Shown: positions 21,100 to 31,769, counted from the first letter of the stretch. The stretch is 64,000 nucleotides of DNA from Phytophthora sp. 'mugwort' (GCA_033558025.1 JAUCEF010000017.1:3472001-3536000), one strand, 5' to 3'. A program made the numbers and translations. The notes: generated by a model not told the origin, from the sequence alone.

Positions 21100-22830
21100 G
21101 CACAGAGCAGCACCTTCGCACATAGGAAGCCCCAATGATGCAGTTTGTAACAACCCAACTCTAAGCAAGGACAATTTAACGCGAAGTGCGAAAGTCACAG
21201 ACAGCAACGGCAAGTTGCCAATTCCACTTCAGCTTGAACATGTCCCATTTATATTGTCCCTTTTTGGGTTAAAATCTAATCTAAACCTCCTCTGTCCGAA
21301 ACCTTATGTCTCTAAAATGGCAAAACCGGTAGAACTAGGCCTCGTTCTGGCGATTGCACCGTCCCGGATATGACTTCACCTCCTCGACTAATAAAGCCAC
21401 TAGCAGGACAACATTGACAAAGCTACTCCCAGGCTGCAGGCAACGCCTGCTCAGCAACCTCCCCGTCTATCTCCAAGGGAGACTGGGGATCGTGCCGAAG
21501 GAAACCTCCCTTGTGTGGTCCACATCAACCCTACTATCAAACGTATTCATTACTTTAGAAGTCAATGATGAATACTCAACCGTATGTACACTACACAATG
21601 TAGCCATTCTTAACTGAATGACCATAAGAGACACCACCAACTTAACTTCTCAATCACAACTCATTTTACTATCTTATCAAGTCTCCTCTCCATCGAGGCC
21701 AACCATTGAAGTAACGATAGCCTCCTCCGACACCAACGGAACTATCGTCCTAGCGTACGCGTCCCGTGCTCGATATGGGGCATTTCAGTTGGTGGTGGTG
21801 CCCAAGGCAAGGCTCGCCATCAAAGAACACAACGACGCAAGTTTTGCGCGAGGATATCATCGAGAGATGGTAGCACGCAGGCGAGTTAAAGCGGATGTCG
21901 AAAGCCACCCGGCGTATTCGCTCTAGAGCACGCGAACTACCTCAAGAGCAGCAAGAGTGTAAGCAGGGAGCTGATCACGATAATGATGCAAAATGAGAGC
22001 TCCAATGGTTTACAAGTCCAAGATCCTACAGGTTTGACCGAGACTTCCGACAGTGTGCTACTTGAGGACCCTATGGCTTCTACTGAAACTTCAACAATTA
22101 TGTTACCCGATCAAGCACCTCAAGCCCCATCTAGCCCAACGCTGAAGCGTCATCCTCAGTCGATGCGAACGTCATTGATTTGACGAAGAGGAGGAAGTTC
22201 AAGTTGTGACTGGTTGCATTCATGTAATGACAGATAAAGTCACGAAACTACAGGTAAATTCACCTTACGACGGCCAATGCGAACATTCACGTTAGAGAAG
22301 CCTCAGGTGAAGATTCGAATGAATTGGGCCAATAATGCATGCTGTGCTACGAGATTGTCCCTTCAGAGGAGAAAGTGACTTGTCCAGCCAACAATACCCG
22401 CTATAATGTTCGCTTTGATCGGACTTGCTTGAAGCGGGGTCTGTACGAATATCCAAAGTGTCCAATCTGCATGTCGTGGTCCCTCGCCGCCGTGAACATC
22501 GCCCACCCCCGCCCACCTGTTCGGTATGCCATCGTCCAACACCTGGGTGCAGAATTCTTTTCTTCGTGCAGAAGGCACCACTTGTGAACATGTTTATCAC
22601 TATGGGAGTGTCTCTATGCAAAGTGCTTGAAACAAAGTCGCAGAGACGTCACCCGCGTGGTTGGCTACGTGTTATGTGTCCTTTGTTTTTCAGGGAGCAA
22701 ATACGCCTTACAGGAAAACAACGGTTTCAGTTCAAGATTGCTGATTCATCTCCACTGCGTCAACATCGAATGGACGTGTTCTCAAACTGTCGTGAGCTTC
22801 GCACTAACGAGCAACCATGCACGTTCGTAA
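21100..22830. other. Unassigned repeat-derived region
   Basis: Several short plus frames (21618-21926, 21983-22183, 22339-22600, 22425-22925). The pair EEKVTCPANNTRYNVRFDRT and YEYPKCPICM near 22370-22470 holds spaced Cys residues, and PPPTCSVCHRPTPGCRILFF near 22505-22560 another set, so a decayed zinc-binding transposon protein is possible. I cannot name it. Confidence 0.3.
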
Positions 22831-22839
22831 CACAAATTT

Positions 22840-23950
22840 TTACATTTTTGTTTTGTTGCACTCTATCTCAAATTTACAAGTTTGTATCACTAAGGCTGCG
22901 TTTTGTAGAATGTTATCATCGCTAACGAAGTCAAATCCAAAAACCTGTCGAAAACGGTGTTCTCCGGCGGTGTGGTCTTCCTTCTTCTTTGCCTTGGCCT
23001 GATTCGCTTTGTCCTTTTCCACAAATCGTACTACGTTAACGCTTTCAAACTCAGCCAATATCTTGCAATCCTTGCATTCTCCAAATGCGGCGATCTGATC
23101 TTTGACAGGAGCCTTCGACGCAGCGTTCTGTAGACTCACCCCCGCTAATTCGTCAATCCATCTATCCGCCTTTGTCTTGTATGCTGTCCGCAAGTAGTTG
23201 CGGTTCTTTTGCAAACGAATCCGCTCGCCAAGAGCGTGTTTGTGTCTACTTCGAGCTTCCATTCCATGTACAAACCAAATAACTTGCACGTTGAATCAAG
23301 CGCCGTCGTTGCAGGTTCGACTTGAAACTTAAAAGACAGGTGGTGATGATTGTCAAGTGTAGATATAGATAGGTCTTTGTTAATCACATCTTTCGACAGC
23401 AACTCAAAGTGCTCCATCTAACACGAATTTGTTAAAATACGCAATATGAGTGGAATGGTTGCATGACACACGTACCTGAGTAAAAATATGCTCGAACAAA
23501 TTTGCCTGCTGGCTCAAATCCTCAAGTGGATGTTCCTTTAAGCCCACAGGCTTGGGAGGCAGGGGCACTTGCCGTGCTCGTGGAGCTCCGCGCGCAGTTC
23601 TACAGTTACGATATTAGAACCTACGAGGTACTCTAAATGTGAGATGTGAGTCTTACGTTGCAGCTTCTCGAATTCACGAGCGGCTCGCTTACTGCGCTGC
23701 GCTCCAACACGTTTTGCGCGGTTCTTCTCCCACGAGCGCTTGCGTATCTCACTTCGAGACAGTCACTCTGTGTACCCCTTGCTCTTCATCTTGTGCTTGA
23801 ACAAGTTTGACTTAGATATTCCCCTTGCCGCACGTCTTGCAAGGAACCTTCGCCGCGCTGACGTACGACGCCCTCGCCGCGCCGGCCTGGTGGATGTGTG
23901 TTTGATAGAGTTTAATTGGCTGATATGATTATTTGCACTGTTCGATTGTG
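22840..23950 (-). pseudogene. Unrecognised minus-strand gene in pieces
   Basis: From 5' to 3' on the minus strand: KSNLFKHKMKSKGYTE near 23820-23765; basic SRSEIRKRSWEKNRAKRVG and AQRSKRAAREFEKLQ near 23760-23660 (some likeness to a bZIP basic region but with altered spacing); then MEHFELLSKDVINKDLSIST at 23417 onward; then, one frame over, QKNRNYLRTAYKTKADRWID and KDQIAAFGECKDCKILAEFE to 22840. Stops and a frameshift near 23210 break it. It could be a transposon-borne regulator or a host-gene copy; no firm family. Confidence 0.35.
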
Positions 23951-24136
23951 ATTGGCTAAAACATTGTTGCATGGGCTTGCTTTTCGGTTGCGCTGAAGAA
24001 GTTAATTTCTGAAATAAAACGAATCAGTTTCCAAAATATAGCGCTACGCCAAGCCCATCAATATGCTGCTAAATTTGTAACCTACCATTAAGTAATTTAC
24101 TTGATACAGTAATTACCTACATAAAAGCTCCGCGCA

Positions 24137-25288
24137 ATGGAGAACTCCTGGAGCCAGCCCCGCTTTGCCAACACCTCAGCACCCACTACCTCCTCGTCTT
24201 CACGCATAGCCACCGCCAACTTATTCGCACGGATACCGCGCGGCCACGGAGTCCGGCGACGGCGTGATGATTCGGCGGCTGTGGAGATCGAGGAGCTGGA
24301 CTCGCGTACCATGCGGCAAAACTCCTACAACTACTTCCAGCAGCACGGCGAAGCGTCCAGTCCGTCTTTACTGCGTACGTCGACTTTCAGCTCGTCCTTA
24401 GGGCGAAGTCCAGCGTCCAGGAAAAGGCAGCGAACACTGGCGGAGCAGCTGGACGAACTGTGTCTGGAGAGCACACGTGGTCGGTCCAAGGGCGTTGACA
24501 GCTTAAGGAGAAGGAGCGCGAGAAGATTGGCGAGAGAGAAGACCAGCCAAGAGGCGGACGAGGGCACGCGGATCGTGGAGCTCGATGAGTACGGACGGGA
24601 GAAAGCTTCGTCCGGGGACGGTAGTGGCAGCGACAGCGACGGACTGATGGATATCACGGGTGAACAGCCAGGGTTAAAGGTCTATGGCGACGTTGCCAAC
24701 GTTGGTGGCCTACGCAGCTTTTTCGCTGCAGGGACAGGAGGACATCATAGACCCTTGGACAAATTCTATCGTCATTACGTGGCGGTTGCAGCTCAAGCAG
24801 CGTCTGGAGCGACGACGACTCCGCTGGGTAATAATCAAATGGTGGTTTTTAGTCCCCCGGCACCGGCCAAGGCGACGTATACGGAGGACTTACCGACGTA
24901 TTTATCCTTGACGCCGCATGAGTTTGAGAAATTGTCGATGGCGGAGAAGCGTCAGTGGTACCAAGCCCATAGTCGCTATATGAGAGAGCTGGATCAAGCT
25001 GGACAGAAACATGAAAATGAAGCTGAGTCGCACGTGGAAGCGAAGCCGATAGATCCGACGGGTGGCTCTGATGCGTCTAGACGCCGGAGGTCGAGTGCGA
25101 GCTCGAGTCGGTCATATCAGGTGCTGGGTGTGCCAAGCACGGATGAAGAAAGAAACAGAGCATTTGACGATTTTGGAGAGGATGTGGAAATGATGGAAGA
25201 CATCGAGGACGATGCAGCGCCGAAGCGTCCACATGCTGCAGGTGCTCTCACACACACTGAATGGTTTACAGATGATGATGAGTTGTGA
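24137..25288 (+). CDS. Intact conserved-looking gene of unknown function, 383 aa
   Basis: An intact GC-rich frame from ATG 24137 to TGA, unlike the broken frames around it, so probably a living host gene. The N-terminal 60 residues are Ser/Arg-rich; a basic cluster (RKRQR, residues 95-99) and RRRSARR (124-130) could be nuclear signals. Residues 150-175 are acidic/Ser-rich; 180-220 form a more ordered segment (YGDVANVGGLRSFF ... PLDKFYRHYVAVAA); 254-285 look helical (LSLTPHEFEKLSMAEKRQWY). The tail is very acidic (EDVEMMEDIEDD) and ends TEWFTDDDEL. Nuclear scaffold or regulator is a guess from composition. No introns are needed. No transmembrane segment or signal peptide seen. Confidence 0.8.
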   Translation: MENSWSQPRFANTSAPTTSSSSRIATANLFARIPRGHGVRRRRDDSAAVEIEELDSRTMRQNSYNYFQQHGEASSPSLLRTSTFSSSLGRSPASRKRQRTLAEQLDELCLESTRGRSKGVDSLRRRSARRLAREKTSQEADEGTRIVELDEYGREKASSGDGSGSDSDGLMDITGEQPGLKVYGDVANVGGLRSFFAAGTGGHHRPLDKFYRHYVAVAAQAASGATTTPLGNNQMVVFSPPAPAKATYTEDLPTYLSLTPHEFEKLSMAEKRQWYQAHSRYMRELDQAGQKHENEAESHVEAKPIDPTGGSDASRRRRSSASSSRSYQVLGVPSTDEERNRAFDDFGEDVEMMEDIEDDAAPKRPHAAGALTHTEWFTDDDEL

Positions 25289-25372
25289 GGTGGAAGTAGA
25301 GGCAAAAAAGTAAGAAGAAGAAATAGTGATGAATAAACGCGTCAATATTTTGGCATTACACTCAAAAAGCCG

Positions 25373-27060
25373 AGACTCTTGACAGAATTTTTACTTCGTG
25401 AAAGACTTCGACGTACGGGCTGGCGAGAGCGGCCACAAGTGAAAGGTACACATTCCAGCTGGAGCGCGGAGGCTTCGTGGGGTGCATCACGATGCGGCGG
25501 TTGTGCGCGTGGCAGTCGTGCTCGTGCTTCACGACATCGTAGCCTTTGTGCTTGTCAATCGTGAAAGGGTCAGATCACCGAACTCGCACAAGTTCGGTGA
25601 TCTGACCCTTTCACGATTGACAAGCACGGCCGACAACTTGTGCGAGTTGTCGGCCGTGAAATTCCAGAAGGTGAAAACGGCAACTGCAACTCGAGATTTT
25701 AAATCGTGTTGTCCAGAGCCTAAACTTTAGCGGAGAAGTCACCAATCTTGAATGCCTGGGGTAATTCACGTTGTATGGAAAGCCCGCTCTCGCCAATGAG
25801 CGTGGGAGCATTGTACATCTCGCGCCCAAGCTGGCCGTGTGAGTGAGCTAACTGCCACTGGTGCAATGCACGAAGTGCAGCGCTACCGAGAGCGAGTTTT
25901 CAGTGGTAAGATCCAACGTGAAGTTAGAGAACGCCACGTCCTGGTGAACAATGTAATGAGATTGTATCCGTGCATTGTATTCACAGCGAGCGAAATGCTC
26001 TCATTACTGATTTGCGGGAACACCAAGCTACCGGTTTCGATGGGACGCATCTCTGTTAAGATCACAGAAATGCTCTGAATGCGCTTCATGAACCTCCTCG
26101 CGAACGTAAGGAAAAACGCCGTTTCAAAATCCACTCCAATGAAGTAGGCCGGCTTCAGCAACTGAGGATTCCCGTGAGTGTCGATTTGCCATACACTATG
26201 CTTCTTTTTCCAGATGTATTCTGTGTCTTCCTTCCAAGCCCACACACCATTAGGGTCAATGTGCCTAACATGCTGCGCTTTACCTCAATGATTCCGGTAT
26301 CCCAAAATTCAAAAGCTCTTGAGGGTCTGCCGAATGTTGCCAGTTAAAAAAAATAGGACGATGAGTAAGTCCTCTAAAGGATGAATTGCTGCAAAGGACC
26401 TGCTACGTGGAAGGTTTCCGGAATGGCTACGCAGCTTCACCGCTGCAGGCCAAGGCTCCACAACGCTACCAACGCGTCAAGGTAGCACTTGGGCGAGAAT
26501 TTATTACTGCCGCAGAACAGTATGAACAGCACATGCCAGTTTGCTATAAGATCTCTTGGGGAACTTGGAGGCTGGCAGTCCGCTCGTCTCGCCACTTGGT
26601 CGGCTCGAAATTGCGTCGATGCATTCCAGTTTCGCATGGGCGCAACGTCATCTCCCGTCCAACGAAAGCACGCTGGTTAATGTACACCTGCATGTTGTCG
26701 ATGTAGTCAGCTGCCTTCTCCACCTTCGCACGAAAGTTATGATGTACTTGTGGTCGATCTTGCCAGAGCCAGTGTGCTCAATGGTCTCCCACTTCAGTGC
26801 TGCAAACGCGACAACTTCCTCCAGCGGGAACGGGTGTCCAATAAACGCGGCGCCGTCGAAGAAGTCGCTCGTGTACTGGTCGTATTTGTGTGCGTAGCCG
26901 AGCGGCAACTTGGACGAGCACAGGTTCGCACCGTGAAGGAGAGCGACACTGCCGTGCTGGTCCACGAACTGTCCCGTATGCCCAGAATCGTCGTCTCACG
27001 AGCCTCCGGATCGGGGGAGTGCGACATCTTCGGTCTTGTGCTGGTGTCTTGCGTGCCTTG
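25373..27060 (-). pseudogene. GH5 endoglycoceramidase-like glycoside hydrolase, decayed
   Basis: Such enzymes cleave the glycan from glycosphingolipids or sterol glucosides. Reading the minus strand: FVDQHGSVALLHGANLCSSK near 26965-26905; HPFPLEEVVAFAALKWETIE near 26835-26775 (the 'RPFPLEEADEHFARLKxWGF...TWEAIEHAGPG' region of the family, with a deletion); HTGSGKIDHKYI; VWAWKEDTEYIWKKKHSVWQ from 26245; FARRFMKRIQS near 26100; APTLIGESG near 25805-25780 with the family's Glu nucleophile; FWNFTADNSHK near 25665; and the C-terminal beta domain (IDKHKGYDVVKHEHD near 25565-25525). Stops, deletions and an inverted insertion (25548-25658) kill it. It is paralogous to the intact gene at 27589-28155. 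Confidence 0.65.
25548..25658. repeat. Two adjacent perfect hairpins from an inverted insertion in the GH5 pseudogene
   Basis: Bases 25548-25584 are the exact reverse complement of 25591-25627 (37-bp arms, loop CGCACA). Overlapping them, 25625-25638 pairs with 25645-25658 (14-bp arms, loop TGTGCG). The two loops are reverse complements of each other. This is what results when one segment is copied in inverted orientation into its own locus. Confidence 0.9.
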
Positions 27061-27122
27061 ACGCAAATGCTGAGTGCGGCGCCCTCGACCATCGACCGTG
27101 TACACGCGCTGGATTTGAACTT

Positions 27123-27162
27123 GATAAGCTTCGCCCTTCACTTAGGTCGAACGAAGCTTATC
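27123..27162. repeat. Small inverted repeat, 11-bp arms
   Basis: GATAAGCTTCG at 27123-27133 pairs with CGAAGCTTATC at 27152-27162 around an 18-base loop. It lies just 5' of the decayed GH5 gene on its coding strand. Function unknown. Confidence 0.6.
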
Positions 27163-27588
27163 CAGTAGTCTACTGGCCGTAGATAAGCATCGCATCAGCT
27201 TTGATAACGGTACATAAACTATGAATATTAATAGCAGCTCCCCTGTACGGCAAATTGCCGTCTGTAATGCATGTTGATGTTGATGCAGGTCAAATCCAGC
27301 TTGTACAGAACAATTTGCTACTGGTAAGTCCGTTTGCCGACGTGACCAAGTTCAACATCCTGCAGTCTCAGACGATCGTCCTGGCTGCCTCGTCAGTGAC
27401 GAGTCATCACTTATAGGCAATGGCATTACATGTATAGCACAGCGCTTCTTCTAGCAACAAGGTGTTGTAGTATTCCATCACCGAGGAGTACAGAGAAACA
27501 TCGCGTTTTGTATTGATCGCATTAAACTGATCGCTGGGTAAGTCTACGCCATGCACCTGTCGATGGGTACGGCGCATCTCCATTCCTG

Positions 27589-28155
27589 TTACCACGTCAG
27601 ATAGGGCGTGACGATGGCGATACCCAGCGCCATGTACACGGGGATATTGTTGTGCCCAACCCAAGCAAACCGCGAGCTCTTGGCGACCACCTTTCTGGTC
27701 TTCTCCACGACCACGCGGTGCTTGTGCGCGTGGTTATCATGCTCGTGTTTGATGATGTCGTAGCCCTCGTGCTTCTCGATGGCGCAGTGGCCGTCCGACG
27801 CCGTCACGCGGTAGCCTCCAGGGAAGTGAATGTACGGCACAAAGATCTCGGTCGAATGCGAGGGGCCCGCACCCTCAGACGAGTACTCAAACACGAATGT
27901 AGACGAACTCTGCGTGAACTCGGAGGTGATGACAGAGCCGCTCACCTTGCGGGCGTGCGGACGCGTAGTGGCCGCGTCCTTGAGATCCAGCTTAATCTCC
28001 TCCCCTGACTCGGACGTGCACATGTACGTCTTATTGGTCGTCGTCGTCACCGTCTTCTTGGTCGTCTCGCCGCTACTGCTGGGCTCGTGCGAGTGCACGA
28101 GCGTCTTCTTCACGCTCGTCTGGGTGTGGGTGGCTTTTAAGGGGGTCGAGGACAT
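27589..28155 (-). CDS. Stand-alone GH5 C-terminal beta-domain protein, 188 aa
   Basis: An intact GC-rich gene. ATG at 28155 is preferred over an upstream in-frame ATG at 28248 because it has GCCGCC directly before it and an initiator-like GCTCATTCC about 46 bases upstream. Residues 1-50 are Ser/Thr/Lys-rich. Residues 58-155 resemble the C-terminal beta-sandwich of endoglycoceramidase-type GH5 enzymes (RPHARKVSGSV at 65-75, FVFEYSS at 87-93, TEIFVPYIHFPGGYRV at 102-117). Then comes a His-rich stretch (HEHDNHAHKH, 137-146) and a hydrophobic C-terminus (171-188), possibly a tail anchor. No catalytic TIM barrel or Glu pair is present, so it should not hydrolyse glycans; carbohydrate or lipid binding is inference. 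A decayed full-length relative lies downstream on the same strand. Confidence 0.7.
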   Translation of the reverse strand: MSSTPLKATHTQTSVKKTLVHSHEPSSSGETTKKTVTTTTNKTYMCTSESGEEIKLDLKDAATTRPHARKVSGSVITSEFTQSSSTFVFEYSSEGAGPSHSTEIFVPYIHFPGGYRVTASDGHCAIEKHEGYDIIKHEHDNHAHKHRVVVEKTRKVVAKSSRFAWVGHNNIPVYMALGIAIVTPYLTW

Positions 28156-28194
28156 GGCGGCGGTCGGTGCAGAAAGCTTGAGTGGATCGAGAGA

Positions 28195-28209
28195 GATTCT
28201 GGAATGAGC
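28195..28209 (-). promoter_or_regulatory. Oomycete-type initiator for the GH5 beta-domain gene
   Basis: On the minus strand GCTCATTCCAGAATC matches the oomycete core promoter GCTCATTYYNCAWTTT in its first nine bases. It lies about 40-54 bases upstream of ATG 28155, the normal spacing, and decides that start codon. Confidence 0.6.
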
Positions 28210-28363
28210 GAAGTGGCCGAGATGATGCTGATTTAGTAAAAGGGACACATCGCTGGAACGTTATGCTAATTTAGTAAATTACGCATGGATACGCAAGATA
28301 TTTCGATGGTTGGAGTTCTGTACTATAATATTATTATACATGTATAAACAATCCTCTGTCGTA

Positions 28364-28641
28364 CCGTGCGCGCCAAATCATTAGGACCCCCATTTTGGGG
28401 AACACATTTTTTAATATCTCGGCTTGTAGGGCGAGTTGCGAGTTGCTGTTTAAATATGTTGCTCTTAGTATGCAGGGAAAGCCGGTACTTGTGCTAACAC
28501 CTACGATTGCAACGCCCTTGGCAGGCCTGGCGTACAAACTGTCGGTTTCAGCATGAGCTACAAATTAAACTACCACCCCCTTTTTCTGACAAAATGAACA
28601 CATTTTATGCAACACCATACAAACTTCTTTATAAAAGTTAG
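28364..28641 (+). repeat. Left terminal inverted repeat of the Tc1-like element
   Basis: Matches the reverse complement of 29795-30072 over the full 278 bases with scattered substitutions and small indels. The outer end is CCGTGCGCGCCAAATC, next to TA. Confidence 0.9.
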
Positions 28642-28725
28642 TGCTTACTGATGAAATGATGAATGACGGAAACTTGTTGTTGCTAGCTGGCTGCTGCTTC
28701 TTGCTGCTACCGTTTTTTTTTTTAA

Positions 28726-29798
28726 ATGGGCCGAGGCAAGGCCCTCTCCGACCAAGAGTATTGGTGGGTCATTGGGCTCCACGACGGCGGTCTCTCTCTT
28801 CACGACATTTCAAGGAGGACAGGACGCTCTCGCACATGTGTGAGGGGCGCTATTAAGGCTGAGAGACGGCCACAGAGAGACGGCCCTGGCGAGCGACAAC
28901 GGGCAGGGCGGCGGTCAGCAATGACCGACCGAGAGGTGCGGCAGCTCGTCCGGGCGGTGGCGACAGGCGATTACTTCGCCGCCGAGCTCAAGACTCACTT
29001 CGGCGTCAAGGCCTCTGTGCGCACCACCCAGCGGCTGCTCAAGAACGTGAACCATCTTGTCTACATTAAGATGGACTGCACGCTGCCGCTCACGGCGACG
29101 CACAAAGTCGCCCCGATGACGTGGGCTGAGGAGCACATACTAAACCCAGGTACGTTTACTCGAGTTGCTAGCTTATTGTGTGAACCTAACTAACTGCTTG
29201 TCATTATGCGTAGGGATTTGGGAATATACTGTGTTTTCAGATGAAAAAGTTTAATCTTGATGGTCCCGATGCCTACAAGTTTTACTGGCGTGACCTACGC
29301 CAGCCACCGCAGTCCTACGTGCGGCGCCAGATCAGCGGGGGTAGCGTTATGGTGTGGGGCGCTTTTTGCGCCGCGGTTAAGAGCAAACTGGCAATTCTGT
29401 GTGGCCGCCAGAATTCTGGTGACTATGTCTATACTCTTTCGGAGTATATGTTGCCGCTTGCTCATGCGAAGTATGGTATTGACTATTTGTTTCAGCAAGA
29501 TAATGCGTCGATTCACACATCTCGTGAAACGGCGGCTTTCTTGCAGGAAATGCAGGCTAATATTATGGTGTGGCCTGCCTGTTCACCAGACTGCAATTCG
29601 ATCGAGAAGGTCTGGTCGGTAATGGCGGCACGGGTGTATTCCCATGGCCGCCAGTACCGCACCGTAGATCAACTTGAGGAAGCCATCATGGCTCCACGGA
29701 ACTCCATTGAGCAAGAGTACTTGCTCAAGCTAGTGAAGTCCATGCCTCGCCGCTGCCTTGCTGTCATCAAAGGCAAAGGCGGTCTCACTACGTACTAA
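28726..29798 (+). pseudogene. Tc1-like transposase (DD34E), one intron, one frameshift
   Basis: Exon 1 from ATG 28726 encodes helix-turn-helix DNA binding (LSDQEYWWVIGLHDGGLSLH ... ISRRTGRSRTCV). A 64-base intron at 29150-29213 has donor CAG|GTACGT, a CTAAC branch-like word and acceptor GCGTAG. Exon 2 carries FSDEK (first Asp), QQDNASIHTS (second Asp) and SPDCNSIEKVW (Glu), with 34 residues between second Asp and Glu. A one- or two-base indel in the A-run at 29244-29249 shifts the frame between FSDE and KKFNLDGPD. Otherwise the protein is complete to TAA 29798, so the copy is only just dead or could be a sequencing slip. Confidence 0.85.
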
Positions 29799-30072
29799 CT
29801 TTAATAAAGAATTTTGTATGGTGTTGCATAAAATGTGTTCATTTTGCCAGAAAAAGAGGATAGTAGTTTAACTTGTCGCTCATGCTGAAACTGACAGTTT
29901 GTATGCCAGGCCTGCCAAGGCGTGCAATCATAGGTGTTAGCACAAGTAGCGGCTTGCCCTGCATACTAAGAGCAACATATTTAAACAGCAACTCTCAACT
30001 CGCCCTACAAGCCGAGATATTAAAAAATGTGTTCCCCCAAAATGGGGGGTCCTTATGATTTGGCGCGCACGG
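29795..30072 (-). repeat. Right terminal inverted repeat of the Tc1-like element
   Basis: Inverted partner of 28364-28641. It overlaps the last codons of the transposase, so the protein's C-terminus is fixed by the repeat sequence. Confidence 0.9.
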
Positions 30073-30074
30073 TA

Positions 30075-30496
30075 GGAGTGACACAACTATACTAACTGGA
30101 ATATTCACAGACTGGAGTGTGCATAAAACTTCTAGAAAATGACCTATGCTCCATGCCACCGCCTGCCTCACATCTATGCTGCAAATTTTGTCGACGACGA
30201 TCACTCCAACAACGGTTCAGGTTTGTTGAGGTTTCGGCTCGACAGGCTGTTATCAGTACCGTAAATCTCCTCTACATTATACTAAAAGGATACGGTACAT
30301 GGTTGACTCTTCAGTATTCATAACCAGAATGGTTGGTAGACACGATGTTATACTGTGTTTAGGCAATCACATACGACGTTTTTAGTGGGCAACAACGTTC
30401 CGTTAGCACTCCACTAACTCTTAATCTTACTTCACTTTCATCCTCTCGTCTACAAGTCTCTTCTCACGAAGCACAAGCGTGCTACCGGAATAGGTC
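30075..30496. other. Leader region upstream of the copia gag
   Basis: No gene. It should contain the 5' LTR or leader of the copia relic, but I found no matching copy after 33950, so LTR limits cannot be set. Confidence 0.4.
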
Positions 30497-31769
30497 ATGA
30501 GTCCCAGCCAAGCCTTAAACGACGACTTTCCCCGACTCTCCGGTGCAAGAAACTTCGATGTGTAGAAGGCCCCGAGTGAGTGCTTCGCTGGACGGCAAGT
30601 ATCCCCTCGGCTTCGTCATCAAGAAGGACTACGACGGGGACAGCGAAGACGAAGACGACGACGACCTTGAAGACGGCTCCGACATGTCCGACATCGCCGA
30701 CGAGACCAAGTCTGTCTCGTCTGCCGAGGTCGACTCGGACGCAGTCGACTTCGAGGATAGCTCTGACGAGCTACAGCCCAGCGACAATGACGATGCCAAC
30801 TCGTCTACCAAGAAAACTAAGCAGAGAGATATCTCTCCGGTCCGTTCGCTTGCCAAAGGCAAGGGAGCACTTGACCACAAACCAGCAAAGCAGAAAAGAC
30901 CAAATCATCTGTCAGCCCGGCAGCTACGTCGCATGGAGACACCGACCAAGGCTTCTCTGATAAAGACGATGGACGACACGAACATCTGTCTTGTCAAGAA
31001 CCTCCCGTCCGCCTACGACATTTTCCAGGCGATCTGCACGAAGTACGAGGGAGCCGCCTTCCACGGCGACCCTTACTTCATCCAGCATTTTCTCATGGAG
31101 ATCAAGTACGAGGAAGGAAGTGATCTCATGAGCTTCTTCCTCGAGCTGGAGAACGCGATGAAAGCAGCGTCTGAGGCCGCTGAATCGAATCTCACTGATG
31201 GACAGAAGTCTCTGTACCTCTTTCACTCGATGCCGAAGTCCAGGAAGGCCGATCTCCGAATTTGGAACTGTACGCAGAAGTACATACCGTATGACGAGCT
31301 CAAGATGAGCATCGAGGCGAAGGTGCGCGAGATGCAAGCTGAAGAACGCTACAGCCTCGCCAAAGGTACTCCCGAAAGCCAAAGCACCAGGAATGAGCGT
31401 GCTTTGTGTGCTCCGGCGAATGAGTTGGCATTGACAGCTCAAGTACCAATAGCTACTAACATCTGCGGCTACTGCCAGAAGCCCCATCACAACATTCGCC
31501 AATGCCGCGGTCTCCAAAAAGACTTGCGCGATGGCACCGTTAAGGAAGGCACTGTACTTACAGCTATACTTACAGCTAACGCCGAGTTGCGTGGTGCGAG
31601 TACCCACCGGCCCCATCCTTACCACCACAACCAAGGAATCCTGGTCGCGGACGTGGTTCGTGGCGTGGTCGTGGTGGTCGCGGCGCCACCTCTGGAGATC
31701 GGCCAACACGCCGCGGTGAAGGTGACTACGATCAGTCTCGCCGTAACGATGCGCTCACTGCCGTCGTGA
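30497..31769 (+). pseudogene. gag: Copia Gag polyprotein with zinc knuckle, frameshifted near its start
   Basis: Gag would form the virus-like particle. ATG 30497 gives MSPSQALNDDFPRLSGARNF; a frameshift near 30565 leads to RVSASLDGKYPLGFVIKKDY. An acidic Ser/Asp-rich linker follows, then the UBN2-type Gag core (AYDIFQAICTKYEG ... GSDLMSFFLELENAMKAA ... LYLFHSMP), and a CCHC knuckle C-x2-C-x4-H-x4-C (CGYCQKPHHNIRQC) near 31465-31506. The 3' end (after about 31600) is out of frame with the protease. Confidence 0.8.

Larger units (their letters stand above)
28364..30072 (+). mobile_element. Complete Tc1-like transposon, 1709 bp, TA target duplication
   Basis: Terminal inverted repeats of 278 bp: 28364-28641 against 29795-30072, starting CCGTGCGCGCCAAATCAT, differing at scattered positions. 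A TA flanks each end (28362-28363 and 30073-30074), as expected for Tc1/mariner insertion. The transposase lies between the repeats and its stop codon (29796-29798) is inside the right repeat. The repeats are still about 95% alike by eye, so the insertion is fairly young. It sits about 150 bases upstream of the initiator of the gene at 27589-28155. Confidence 0.92.

Noticed and set aside
23660..23760. bZIP transcription factor
   Set aside because: The basic stretch NRAKRVGAQRSKR looks similar, but Asn-Arg spacing is off and no leucine zipper follows.
24331..24657. Ser/Leu-rich minus frame
   Set aside because: Antisense to the intact 383-residue gene.
30629..30880. Acidic/Ser-rich minus frame as a small gene
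   Set aside because: Antisense of the acidic linker of the copia Gag.
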